A stretch of DNA of 39,041 nucleotides from Pseudobutyrivibrio sp. (GCF_017471675.1 NZ_JAFUSK010000009.1:1-39041); one strand, 5' to 3'; shown: positions 31,095 to 38,500, counted from the stretch's first letter. A program made the numbers and translations. Notes: generated by a model from the sequence alone, not told the origin.

Positions 31095-31334
31095 TTGTGA
31101 AATTCTTCGAATATATACTTGGAATTGGACTCCGCCTAGGAGGCTCGAGAAAACTAGTATGACTTTTGTGAATTTTGGGGATTATATACTTGGAATCACG
31201 CTCGTTGGGCTGTACCCATAAAAAAAAGTATGACTAATGTGAAAAATCGACAAAATATACTTGATTCAGCCCAATTTTAAGTAGTGAACGCCGATTTCAA
31301 GTATATTTTTAAAAAATTCCACATTAGTCATACT
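31095..31334. repeat. BIME-like intergenic palindromic repeat
   Basis: A composite repeat pairs AGTATGACTAATGTG with AAATATACTTG about 10 bases later. Copies: 31227-31263, and its inverted partner 31298-31334 (15 plus 10 bases perfectly complementary, making a 108-bp palindromic element). Direct variant copies lie at 31156-31196 (AGTATGACTTTTGTGAA ... ATATACTTGGAAT) and 31095-31126 (right part). The region 30952-31439 has no ORF. Function unknown; comparable in layout to REP/BIME elements. Confidence 0.8.
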
Positions 31335-31439
31335 AATTTTGTTAAGATGAGGGCTATATTAAGCTAGTTTGAGTATGAGAACAGGAAAAATGGTGGTTCT
31401 ATATACTCACAATTTACCTCTGACCCCGTTATCTCATTA

Positions 31440-32213
31440 TTAGCTTTTTTTCTTTGCAACTATAAGGTATCTATGAATAGTTCCCTCTACAAATCCGTTC
31501 TTATCAATTGCTTCCTGCATTTCAAGAAGCTTCTCAAAGCATTTATCAACAGAGAATCCTGGGAATTCCCATTCGATAATATGTGCAAACCATACAAATG
31601 CACCAACATCGTAGAACCTGATTGGTTTAAAAACTTCTTCTGCCCTTATTATCTCAAAGCCTGCTTCTTCAAACTTCTTTCTCTGAATTGATAACTCCAA
31701 TTCTGGAAAAGGTGCAGGTACATCAGGAAGAACCAGCTCAACTAAATCTCTGTCGTTCTTGCCTCCTACCTGCTGTGTGATAAAAAGCCCTTCTCTCTTA
31801 AGAAGTCTATGTGCTTCCACAGGATCAAAACTCCCATGCCTGTTTATCATTATGTCAAAAGAGCTGTCAGCAAAAGGGATATTTGACTCATCATCGCAAG
31901 GTCTGAAATCTATCCCAAGTGGTAGTAAAATCTCCTTACACAATTCCACATTAGGGGCGTATCCTTCAGTAGCTGCAGTATTCTTATATGGGTGCTTCAA
32001 AGATAATAAAAACTCACCACCACCTGTATCAAAATCCAATAGCTTCATATCAGGAAGAAGAAATTCGTCAATTATCTTCTTGTAATCCCAAGGGAGATCA
32101 TCCTCCTCTTCATATCTTCCATGGATATGAGAAAAATCCCATCCATGAATGTGTGCAACCTTCTCCTCTGCTTCCCACTCTTTTCTTAATTCACTTATTC
32201 TATCTGTATTCAT
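31440..32213 (-). CDS. SAM-dependent methyltransferase (class I)
   Basis: A 257-aa protein with a Rossmann-type methyltransferase core: motif I LLDFDTGGGEFLLSL (residues 58-72), acid loop ATEGYAPNVELC, motif IV region FADSSFDIMINRHGSFD, and HRLLKREGLFITQQVGG. The N-terminal 45 residues are charged and Trp/His-rich. The substrate is not evident; it is not an Erm-type rRNA dimethylase by motif. AAAAGGAG precedes ATG 32213. Expression appears controlled by a 180-base leader with its own short ORF (32316-32351), unusual for a housekeeping enzyme and suggesting induced expression, possibly by a ribosome-targeting drug. Confidence 0.88.
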   Translation of the reverse strand: MNTDRISELRKEWEAEEKVAHIHGWDFSHIHGRYEEEDDLPWDYKKIIDEFLLPDMKLLDFDTGGGEFLLSLKHPYKNTAATEGYAPNVELCKEILLPLGIDFRPCDDESNIPFADSSFDIMINRHGSFDPVEAHRLLKREGLFITQQVGGKNDRDLVELVLPDVPAPFPELELSIQRKKFEEAGFEIIRAEEVFKPIRFYDVGAFVWFAHIIEWEFPGFSVDKCFEKLLEMQEAIDKNGFVEGTIHRYLIVAKKKS

Positions 32214-32226
32214 ATCTGCTCCTTTT

Positions 32227-32406
32227 CAAATAATAGTCTGCTCTTCATTATTTGTTCGGTGCAGTATGTGACAGCAAATAACATCTATTAACCTCGGTAC
32301 AACCTGCTGTCAGCATCAAAACTGCACCGAGTAATTATCTCGCATTCTCATGATTACCTCCCACGTGACCTCTGTTTGTCCAGATTGTCACAACAAAGAT
32401 ATTATA
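32227..32406 (-). promoter_or_regulatory. Structured attenuator-like leader of the methyltransferase gene
   Basis: The promoter is TATAAT (32406-32401) with TTTACG 18 bases upstream. The transcript then holds: a GTGAC/GTCAC hairpin; the leader ORF; segment A (TCGGTGCAGT, 32330-32321) inside that ORF; B (TGACAGCA, 32312-32305); C (GTACCGA, 32300-32294); D (TGCTGTCA, 32276-32269); E (ACTGCACCGA, 32265-32256). A pairs with E over ten bases, or A's first five bases with C; B pairs perfectly with D. A last hairpin CAAATAAT/ATTATTTG (32254-32247 with 32234-32227) abuts the methyltransferase ribosome site. Confidence 0.65.
32316..32351 (-). CDS. Leader peptide MRMRDNYSVQF
   Basis: This is an 11-codon ORF with an ideal ribosome site (GGGAGGT, 5 bases from ATG 32351). 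It contains an Arg-x-Arg motif at residues 2-4. Arg/Lys-x-Arg/Lys motifs are the established macrolide-dependent ribosome arrest sequence, as in ErmDL (MRLR). Codons 8-11 overlap leader segment A, so a ribosome held at codon 3 or 4 would shield A and change the downstream fold. Arrest itself is inference. Confidence 0.6.
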   Translation of the reverse strand: MRMRDNYSVQF

Positions 32407-32518
32407 AACAATGTTATAAGCACACGTAAATACTAATTTAATTATTTTCCGAGATAATCAATTAAAGCTTTATAACAGAACAAAATATCCCCTTTTCAAA
32501 ATATCTCTGCTTAACCTA

Positions 32519-32547
32519 TTGACACATCCCGATTCTAGCTTTAATAT
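32519..32547 (+). promoter_or_regulatory. Plus-strand promoter firing into the 149-aa gene's 3' end
   Basis: TTGACA (32519-32524), 17-base spacer, TAATAT (32542-32547). The -35 is perfect. No plus-strand gene follows; a T run (32608-32615) after a weak hairpin could end a short antisense RNA. Confidence 0.45.
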
Positions 32548-32552
32548 AATAG

Positions 32553-33002
32553 CTAAGAAATGGTTTTTTTGTCGTGTACAGCCAAGTGCTCAAGCGGGTT
32601 GCTCGTTTCTTTTTTTATGTCCAAAATATCGTATAGATAATACCATCCATATTTTGCATTTCTATAATGTTTATCCTCTTTATTCTCTCTAAAATGTTTT
32701 CCTTGTGCAGTTGTTATTAACTCTGGAATTCCCTGTGTAGCATTAGCTTTTGCTTTTGCATTAGTTCCTTTCAATCCAAAAGTATACTCAGAGCCTGTGT
32801 ATTCATTAGGTAGATCATTACCAATGTAAATCCAATCACCTGTACTTTGAATTTGAAAAGAATCATCAATATAACTCTTCAAGTACTTTTTCACATCATC
32901 CCAATTTATAGAACGCTTTCCTTTAAATTTAATATCATTAATTAAAACAACATCCTTCCCCGCAGAATCCTTCACAATAGTTACATTTCTATTACTCTCC
33001 AC
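32553..33002 (-). CDS. Phage/element-associated protein (149 aa), possibly internally deleted
   Basis: The GTG start follows GAAAGGATT. It begins MESNRNVTIVKDSAGKDVVL, has WDDVKKYLKSYI, then LPNEYTGSEYTFGLKGTNAK and HFRENKEDKHYRNAKYGWY, and ends LYDILDIKKETSNPLE plus a short tail. From memory, longer clostridial prophage/element proteins (MuF-C-like putative nuclease domains) share these blocks but have about 40 more residues between KYGWY and LYDIL, including a catalytic-looking strand. If right, this copy is truncated internally. It follows an XRE regulator and lies just outside the recombinase end of the mobile element. Confidence 0.7.
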   Translation of the reverse strand: MESNRNVTIVKDSAGKDVVLINDIKFKGKRSINWDDVKKYLKSYIDDSFQIQSTGDWIYIGNDLPNEYTGSEYTFGLKGTNAKAKANATQGIPELITTAQGKHFRENKEDKHYRNAKYGWYYLYDILDIKKETSNPLEHLAVHDKKTIS

Positions 33003-33029
33003 TTACAAAAATCCTTTCTTATTATTCAT

Positions 33030-33060
33030 AACTTGAAATTCCAAATTGGCATTTCAAGTT
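33030..33060. repeat. Perfect inverted repeat between HTH gene and 149-aa gene
   Basis: AACTTGAAAT (33030-33039) and ATTTCAAGTT (33051-33060), with CCAAATTGG in the loop. There is no T tail, so an operator or mRNA-processing hairpin is as likely as a terminator. Confidence 0.5.
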
Positions 33061-33067
33061 ACACTTT

Positions 33068-33424
33068 TTAGATATCCTCCAATTCCTCAAGCTGTCTCAA
33101 TGCCTTCAAATAAGCCTTTAACCTCTTCACCTGCTCCTTTTTAAGACTATGAATCTCAATAAGAAGCTCCTCATCCTGCTTTTTAGCCACATAATCAATT
33201 GTAGGCTCTATATAGTCTTCATCTATATCCTTCCCAGTAAGAAGCTGCTCTGGTGTCACGTCAAGGACTCTGCATATATCCATAATTTTATCAGCGGAAG
33301 GATTATGCCCCTTTCTCTTCCAATCACTGATTGTGCTAGGTGCTATCCCCGCAGCTTTGCCAAATGCATTCTGACTTAACCCACGCTCTTTTATAAGGAA
33401 AAATATTCTTTCAGTTATTGTCAT
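33068..33424 (-). CDS. XRE-family phage-type repressor
   Basis: A 118-aa protein. The HTH_3 domain is at residues 3-60: ITERIFFLIKERGLSQNAFG, KAAGIAPSTISDWKRKGHNP, then ADKIMDICRVLDVTPEQLLTG. The C-terminal half is a charged helix (KKEQVKRLKAYLKALRQLEE), probably for dimerisation. ATG 33424 was chosen because the promoter's start site (about 33465) lies after the alternative start at 33481. It probably regulates itself and the 149-aa gene downstream, a lysogeny- or element-type control pair. Confidence 0.88.
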   Translation of the reverse strand: MTITERIFFLIKERGLSQNAFGKAAGIAPSTISDWKRKGHNPSADKIMDICRVLDVTPEQLLTGKDIDEDYIEPTIDYVAKKQDEELLIEIHSLKKEQVKRLKAYLKALRQLEELEDI

Positions 33425-33471
33425 AGCTTCTATCCGCCTATCCGAATTTTTTAATCTTCGATTACACGAAC

Positions 33472-33500
33472 ATATTATCATGTAAACAAAACGTATTCAA
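33472..33500 (-). promoter_or_regulatory. Promoter of the XRE regulator
   Basis: On the minus strand TTGAAT (33500-33495), 17-base spacer, TAATAT (33477-33472). Confidence 0.5.
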
Positions 33501-33574
33501 TATCAAACAAATCTTTTTCCTCACATACACATGTAACCTTTTTGGTGCATCCTTATTCATACCTTCCGCAATCT

Positions 33575-33614
33575 AAAAAAAGCTTCCAAACTATTCACAG
33601 TTTGGAAGCTTTTT
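33575..33614 (-). terminator. Terminator of the serine recombinase gene
   Basis: Perfect 15-base arms AAAAGCTTCCAAACT (33578-33592) and AGTTTGGAAGCTTTT (33599-33613), with a T run on the minus strand. It lies 17 bases after the stop. Confidence 0.9.
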
Positions 33615-33630
33615 GCTTTATTTAATTCTT

Positions 33631-35382
33631 TCAATTTTTGCGATGGTTTCCACATGTGTCTACACTATGATTTGAGCACTGATTTTCCTGATGTACACTA
33701 CTATTTGAGGACACATTTTCGTCGCTCTTTTTACTCTTCGGACCAAACTTTGTTTTAGCATGATCGAAGCTATCCTTGAATCCGGTTTTGTATATAAAAG
33801 TGACCTTATAGGGATCTGCATTTCCGTCATCGTCGTACCCTCCGACAATGACTTTTTCAACAATACTTTCAAAAACCGCTCTATCAAATTCTTCAAGAAC
33901 CTGATTCTGAGTAAGAGTCTTTCTGAAGCCTTCTATTCTCTTGCGAAGACTATCGTCTCCCTGTACCTGCTTTTCATAGTATTCAAGCTGAGACTGTGCT
34001 TCTGCATATTTAACCTCATATTCAGCATCCATTGACATATAGGTTTCTTTATCTATCCCGTCATCAACATATTTATCAAGAAGTTTTTTTCTTTTTTCTT
34101 TGTATTGCTTGACCTCTTTCTTAGCCTTCTGATAGTTCTTCTCGTTGGCATCATCTCCAAGAGTCTTCTCTATCCTACTCAGAAACTCATTCATTACTTC
34201 CTGATTATCTGAACACAAAAGTCTATATGATTCTATAAATGCTTCCTCTATGACCTGTTCCGGAATACCTTTTGAATCGGGACATAGCTTTTTGCCACCC
34301 TTCGTAGATGTAACACACTGCCAAATAGTCTTTTTATACTTGGATGAGCTGTGCCATTTTCTTCTTGTGAGATGACCACCGCAAAAACCACATTCTATAA
34401 GAGAGCTAAACGCAAACATTCTACTGTACTTTTCTCTCTTGCCAATCTCAACATGGTGCTGTCTTCCACCATTACGCCTTTCTCTCAGAGCCTGTGCTTT
34501 TTCAAACGTCTCATGTGAGATAATTGGCTCATGATGATTTTTTATAAAAAAGCGATCTTCCTCTCCAAGATTATCAAGCCTTCTCTTAGTTATAGGATCA
34601 ACAGTAAATGTCTTTCCTAACAGAATGTCACCTGTATACTTTTCATTATTGATAACCCCCATGACGCTTGAAGATGTCCAAGGATTACCCCGTATAGTCA
34701 TGATGCCTTGCTCATTAAGCTCTCTGGCAATCATCGTGCTTCCGGCTCCTGCCACATATCTTTCAAACATATATCTGACAGTTTCGGCTTCTGTTTCATC
34801 TACCGATATCGTTTTGGTCTCTATATCATACTTATAGCCAAGGCAGCCCTGAAATCCTACAAGCTCACCCCGCTTCATCTTCATCTTAAGACCCTTTTTT
34901 ACATATGCAGAAGTGTTCTCTACTTCCTGCTGTGCCACAGAACTTAGAATGGTAAGAAGGAATTCTCCATCCTTGATAGTGTTAATCTTCTCAACCTCAA
35001 AATAAATAGCAACATTCTTTGTTCGGAGCTGCCTCACATACTTTAGGGTATCCAGTGTGTTCCTTGCAAACCTCGAAAGACTCTTTGCAATAACCATGTC
35101 GATCTTACCAGCCATGCAGTCTGCTATAAGCCTTTGGAAGTTCTCTCTCGTCTCTGCTTTGGTTCCGGTAGAAGCCTTGTCAGCATATACTTCAACAAAT
35201 TTCCAATCGGGATTCTTCTTTATTAAATCAGTATAATACTTAACCATAGAGTCATAACTCTTGATCTGCTCTTCATCCGCAGTACTTACTCGACAATACG
35301 CAGCTACTCTGAGGCGGTCTTTTCTGCCTACCGCCGCAGAATTGTCAAAGTTTGTCTTTGCTTTTATAACTTCAACTTCCAT
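33631..35382 (-). CDS. Large serine recombinase (integrase)
   Basis: A 583-aa protein. The resolvase catalytic domain begins RLRVAAYCRVSTADEEQ with nucleophile Ser33, then the Arg-rich IAKSLSRFARNTLDT helix. The recombinase domain (GCLGYKYDIETKTISVDE ... VMGVINNEKYTGDILLGK), a zinc ribbon (IECGFCGGHL ... CVTS ... LC) and a coiled coil (NEKNYQKAKKEVKQYKEKRK) follow. It would integrate and excise the element through attP/attB crossover. The Ser/Asn-rich tail (SSNSSVHQENQCSNH) is unusual. GAGAGGTGG precedes ATG 35382; the GTG at 35388 is less likely. Confidence 0.95.
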   Translation of the reverse strand: MEVEVIKAKTNFDNSAAVGRKDRLRVAAYCRVSTADEEQIKSYDSMVKYYTDLIKKNPDWKFVEVYADKASTGTKAETRENFQRLIADCMAGKIDMVIAKSLSRFARNTLDTLKYVRQLRTKNVAIYFEVEKINTIKDGEFLLTILSSVAQQEVENTSAYVKKGLKMKMKRGELVGFQGCLGYKYDIETKTISVDETEAETVRYMFERYVAGAGSTMIARELNEQGIMTIRGNPWTSSSVMGVINNEKYTGDILLGKTFTVDPITKRRLDNLGEEDRFFIKNHHEPIISHETFEKAQALRERRNGGRQHHVEIGKREKYSRMFAFSSLIECGFCGGHLTRRKWHSSSKYKKTIWQCVTSTKGGKKLCPDSKGIPEQVIEEAFIESYRLLCSDNQEVMNEFLSRIEKTLGDDANEKNYQKAKKEVKQYKEKRKKLLDKYVDDGIDKETYMSMDAEYEVKYAEAQSQLEYYEKQVQGDDSLRKRIEGFRKTLTQNQVLEEFDRAVFESIVEKVIVGGYDDDGNADPYKVTFIYKTGFKDSFDHAKTKFGPKSKKSDENVSSNSSVHQENQCSNHSVDTCGNHRKN

Positions 35383-35451
35383 ATCCACCTCTCATTTTTG
35401 TATCACTATCGTAATGTACTATGATAAATATAAAATAATACGGTAGATAAG

Positions 35452-35610
35452 TCAAGTTTTAAGATCAGATATTACGCCATAATCTCGCATAAGCACCGCT
35501 AATATTCTTTTATATTCCCTATCATCAATCAGGTGTTTGATAAGGAGCTGTTTTAGCATAGACAGTTGAATGCTATAACGTAATAGCTTCTTATTATCTA
35601 TAGCGACCAC
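35452..35610 (-). CDS. SHOCT-like small protein (52 aa)
   Basis: A short frame behind GGAGG. It reads VAIDNKKLLRYSIQLSMLKQ, then LLIKHLIDDREYKRILAVLM, ending RDYGVISDLKT. This matches the small SHOCT-type proteins encoded beside serine recombinases in clostridial elements. Its place 70 bases ahead of the recombinase suggests a role as recombination accessory factor or excision regulator, which is inference. The start codon is unclear: GTG 35610 overlaps the ribosome site. Confidence 0.65.
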   Translation of the reverse strand: MVAIDNKKLLRYSIQLSMLKQLLIKHLIDDREYKRILAVLMRDYGVISDLKT

Positions 35611-36095
35611 CTCCACTTCTCATCTCTTCATTAATTAATATCTGCAGGCAAAAGCCTGTCTGCTTCACAGATAAGCTTTTGCCCACAGACATTCAAAAAA
35701 ATCCTGCAAGTAGTTACCAGGTTCGTAACCCACATTGGCGTTGCACCACCTTCGCTAATTGGTTTCCCTCGGGAAAATGTATCATTATCACTGGAAGTAT
35801 CATCGCCGCGACAGCCCTTACTGTCGTTAGCCAGAACAGATAACGCTCGCTGCAATATAACCGCAGATCATCGCACCATCCACTTAGCAAGCTCCACATT
35901 CCATACGTCTTGCAGAATGACCATATTCTGTTTTCAAGGTTCACTCCCACCGTAGTGGTGGCAATTCTTACATCGGACTTGTCAGCCCGAAAAGCCTATA
36001 AGAGACACCATGCCTGCTAAAACACTTAACTCTTATGGACTTTATGAGAATGACAAATAAAAGGTGTAAGAATGCCAGAAAGTTCCGTTTTATTG
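35611..36095. other. Untranslated-looking, structured stretch of the mobile element
   Basis: I see no frame with a ribosome site here. It is more GC-rich than the host and has small hairpins: CAGGC-AAAA-GCCTG at 35645-35658, and CCACC/GGTGG near 35948-35960. Two overlapping minus-strand frames (35631-35855, 35714-35950) look spurious. A leader or regulatory RNA of the element is possible. Confidence 0.4.
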
Positions 36096-36314
36096 TTATA
36101 CTCTGTATTTCTCTCTGATGAGCCGCATAAGAGCCATCATGATTTCCTGGCTGCATTCTTCTCGACACTGCTTGTTAAGCCAAGGTGCTATATGATACAC
36201 CACTCTGTTTATATAGTCGCTGTGACGATCGAGTATGTATCCGAGAGCCTGCATACTTCCACTCTTGGCAGCAATGATCATGTCGTAATCAATTATGATT
36301 TTTTCTTCTTCCAT
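36096..36314 (-). CDS. HTH_16-type element regulator (72 aa)
   Basis: The pattern YDMIIAAKSGSMQALGYILD, then RHSDYINRV and CREECSQEIMMALMRLIRE, matches the small helix-turn-helix proteins (HTH_16) that accompany a sigma-like protein in Tn916-type and related clostridial elements. It overlaps the upstream sigma-like gene by 26 bases, so they are co-translated. Likely role: transcription control of transfer or excision genes. Confidence 0.8.
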   Translation of the reverse strand: MEEEKIIIDYDMIIAAKSGSMQALGYILDRHSDYINRVVYHIAPWLNKQCREECSQEIMMALMRLIREKYRV

Positions 36315-36729
36315 TCTTCTTAGCCCTCGCTTTCTTCAGCCCGTTATATTTGTAGTCCCTTGCTCGTTCAGGAGTGATCCCCAGGAGTTTTCCAATCGAA
36401 TCAAAATCGTAGCCAAAGCCTACAAATAAAATGAGTGCCTCTTTTTCCCTTTCCGTCAGATTATCAAAAACATCGCCAAAGCCGTCGCTTTTAATTGCGA
36501 AGCGTATATTTCTGATAATCATCTCAATTTCTTCCCCCAGTTCGTGACTGTTTTCCACTGCGATATAGTCTCTTAAGCTTCCTTCACTGAGAGATTCAAG
36601 TGAAATGCCGCTGTTTCTTCTTTCCGCAGCACTGGCACTTCTTGTCACGTTCCTTGCACAGTACCAGATGGAGTCTCTCATAAATTTCCAGAAGTCTTCC
36701 TCCACCTCCCGCTTTTCAGATTCGTTCAT
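36289..36729 (-). CDS. Sigma-70-family-like element regulator (146 aa)
   Basis: The C-terminal half carries a sigma region 4 helix-turn-helix: NLTEREKEALILFVGFGYDF, then DSIGKLLGITPERARDYKYN and GLKKARAKK. The N-terminal half (FWKFMRDSIWYCARNVTRS) is region 2-like but reduced. Such proteins in integrative elements activate excision or transfer genes. The ribosome site GAGGAGG is partly locked in a hairpin and preceded by a two-codon ORF (36733-36768). Confidence 0.78.
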   Translation of the reverse strand: MNESEKREVEEDFWKFMRDSIWYCARNVTRSASAAERRNSGISLESLSEGSLRDYIAVENSHELGEEIEMIIRNIRFAIKSDGFGDVFDNLTEREKEALILFVGFGYDFDSIGKLLGITPERARDYKYNGLKKARAKKNGRRKNHN

Positions 36730-36732
36730 TCA

Positions 36733-36768
36733 AAAGTTCCTCCTCTTCGCAAGGAACTTTCAAAACAT
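36733..36768 (-). promoter_or_regulatory. Minimal ORF plus ribosome-site hairpin ahead of the sigma-like gene
   Basis: On the minus strand AAAGGAG leads at 7 bases to ATG-TTT-TGA (36768-36760). The TGA runs into a stem AAAGTTCCT (36760-36752) pairing AGGAACTTT (36741-36733), which holds part of the sigma gene's GAGGAGG. Further upstream, near 36858, a GGGGAGGTG precedes another possible seven-codon frame (MPIGIKK). The layout suggests translational attenuation. Confidence 0.5.
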
Positions 36769-36880
36769 CCTTACACTCCTTTACTGTGTTTTGATATGCC
36801 AAAACATCACGGATAAAATAAAAAAATTTTTATTTTTTTATTCCGATAGGCATCACCTCCCCTGAAATAGCCGTAAAAAA

Positions 36881-36934
36881 GCCATAAAAAACCAGTCATA
36901 AGGGGTTGACTTGCGATTTTTTATGCCTTATAAT
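36881..36934 (+). promoter_or_regulatory. AbiE promoter with inverted repeat
   Basis: TTGACT (36906-36911), 17-base spacer, TATAAT (36929-36934). An inverted repeat CATAAAAAA (36883-36891)/TTTTTTATG (36917-36925) has its right arm in the spacer. AbiEi proteins are known to repress their own promoter by binding inverted repeats. Confidence 0.75.
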
Positions 36935-36987
36935 TCACTATGTATCATATTATATATTATATAGCGTGATTTTATAAGGAGCAGACT

Positions 36988-37611
36988 ATGCTTTTTGAAT
37001 ATTTGAAAGAACATTACGATGACGGGGAGCCTATCTTCCTCGATGATATTCATATAGAAGGAATGCGAAGGGATAACTTCCGCCAGCAGATCAAGACACT
37101 TGCAGACGCAGGTAAGATTGTGCGATATGAGAAAGGGATTTATTATATTCCGAAGAAAACCCGCTTCAGCTCATCCGCCGGCCCGACTCCCGAAACGGTA
37201 GCAAGGTACAAATATATCTCCCGTGGTGGTAAGACTGACGGTTATTATTCCGGCAGCACCTTTGCCAACATCATCGGACTGTCCTTGCAGGTACCTATGA
37301 AGAAGGAAATCGTCAGCAACAACATAGCCGCCATCGTAAGGGAAGTGCTGATCGGCAAGCAGTCCTTTATTGTCAGAAAGACCAATGTTCCCATCTCCGA
37401 TGATAATGTTAAGGTTCTTCAGCTTTTGGAATTATTAAAAAATCTGGACTCTTACCTTGACAGCGATTATGATGAAGCGAGGGAAAAATTAAAAAAATAT
37501 TCTCTTGCGAACCATATTACAAGAGACGATGTTGACCAATATATAAGACGATATCCGGATTCAACCTTCCGGTATTATTATGAAATGAGGTTAGACCATG
37601 TACTTGCATAA
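36988..37611 (+). CDS. AbiEi-type antitoxin/repressor (type IV toxin-antitoxin; DUF6088-like)
   Basis: A 207-aa protein. The N-terminal winged helix (residues 1-60) reads FLDDIHIEGMRRDNFRQQIK and LADAGKIVRYEKGIYYIPKK. The C-terminal antitoxin domain holds GGKTDGYYSGSTFANIIGLS and a helical end. In the AbiE family this protein represses the operon and neutralises AbiEii without direct contact. AAGGAGCAG precedes ATG 36988. It overlaps the toxin gene by 14 bases. It is a cargo gene pair of the mobile element that can defend against phage and stabilise the element. Confidence 0.88.
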   Translation: MLFEYLKEHYDDGEPIFLDDIHIEGMRRDNFRQQIKTLADAGKIVRYEKGIYYIPKKTRFSSSAGPTPETVARYKYISRGGKTDGYYSGSTFANIIGLSLQVPMKKEIVSNNIAAIVREVLIGKQSFIVRKTNVPISDDNVKVLQLLELLKNLDSYLDSDYDEAREKLKKYSLANHITRDDVDQYIRRYPDSTFRYYYEMRLDHVLA

Positions 37612-38500
37612 TGATAAGGATCTCTTTACAGAGGTCATAACAGAAGCCAACGCACAGACCGGCATCGCAGAATCCATCATTGAAAAGGATTACTACGTTA
37701 CCATGATCTTAAAACTGTTGGCAAAGAGCAATCCTGATATAGTTTTCAAAGGGGGAACCTCATTATCGAAGTGTTTTCACCTTATCAACAGGTTTTCCGA
37801 AGATATTGATATCACCTTCTCTGAACATATCGGAGAATCCCGGAGAAAGAAACTCAAATACAATATCCTCAAACCGATCAGTGATGAGCTGGGTATGCCC
37901 ATTGAGAACTGGGACAGTATCGAGAGCGATAAGGATTACAACTATTACCTCTTTGTCTATCAACCTGCAAACGACTACCCAGTTGAAGGCATCATGCCCG
38001 GAGTAAAACTTGAAACCGCCCTTGTCTCCTATTCCTTCCCGACCGAAGAAAGGGATGTTGACTCGATTATCTATGGAGCGATAAAAGACTCTGCACCGGA
38101 CATCATCTCAGATTACGGGCTTGAACCGTTTTCGATGAAAGTGCAGTCAGTCAGCAGGACATTCATTGATAAGATTTATGCCCTCTGCGATTATTACATG
38201 GAAGATAAAACGAAACGTTTTTCAAGACACCTGTATGATCTCCATATGCTCTATCCGACCATTACTGTGGATGATTCATTTATGGGACTTATACAACAGG
38301 TTCGTGAGCATCGTTCAAAGCTTCCTATCTGCCCTTCCGCAAAAGAAGGCGTAGATATAAAATCGCTCATAACGGAGTTCCTTGATAAAGAATTCTATAA
38401 GAGCGACTACGATAACATCACCAGAACGCTGATCTCCGATGATGTGACCTATGAGCAGACTTCTCTCACTCTGAGAGAAATCGCAGAAAAGCTGTTCTGA
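37598..38500 (+). CDS. AbiEii-type nucleotidyltransferase toxin
   Basis: A 300-aa protein. The nucleotidyltransferase core is KDYYVTMILKLL, FKGGTSLSKCF (GGTSLSK 52-58) and RFSEDIDITF (Asp69, Asp71 as metal ligands), followed by the family's later block (IDKIYALCDYYMEDKTKRFS with RHLYDLHML). Family members add nucleotides to tRNA acceptor ends or otherwise act as GTP-dependent nucleotidyltransferases, stopping growth on phage infection. All motifs look intact, so the system is probably active. GAGG lies upstream of ATG 37598. Confidence 0.92.
   Translation: MYLHNDKDLFTEVITEANAQTGIAESIIEKDYYVTMILKLLAKSNPDIVFKGGTSLSKCFHLINRFSEDIDITFSEHIGESRRKKLKYNILKPISDELGMPIENWDSIESDKDYNYYLFVYQPANDYPVEGIMPGVKLETALVSYSFPTEERDVDSIIYGAIKDSAPDIISDYGLEPFSMKVQSVSRTFIDKIYALCDYYMEDKTKRFSRHLYDLHMLYPTITVDDSFMGLIQQVREHRSKLPICPSAKEGVDIKSLITEFLDKEFYKSDYDNITRTLISDDVTYEQTSLTLREIAEKLF

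Noticed and set aside
31440-32213. Calling the leader-controlled methyltransferase an Erm rRNA dimethylase
   Set aside because: The motif I context and length do not show the Erm pattern; only the leader resembles erm control.
33541-33630. Exact left attachment site of the element
   Set aside because: Only one end is visible, so no flanking core repeat can be matched; only the approximate interval is given.
35631-35950. Two overlapping minus-strand frames (74 and 78 aa) in the element
   Set aside because: Neither has a ribosome site or recognisable domain, and they overlap each other in different frames; treated as non-coding.
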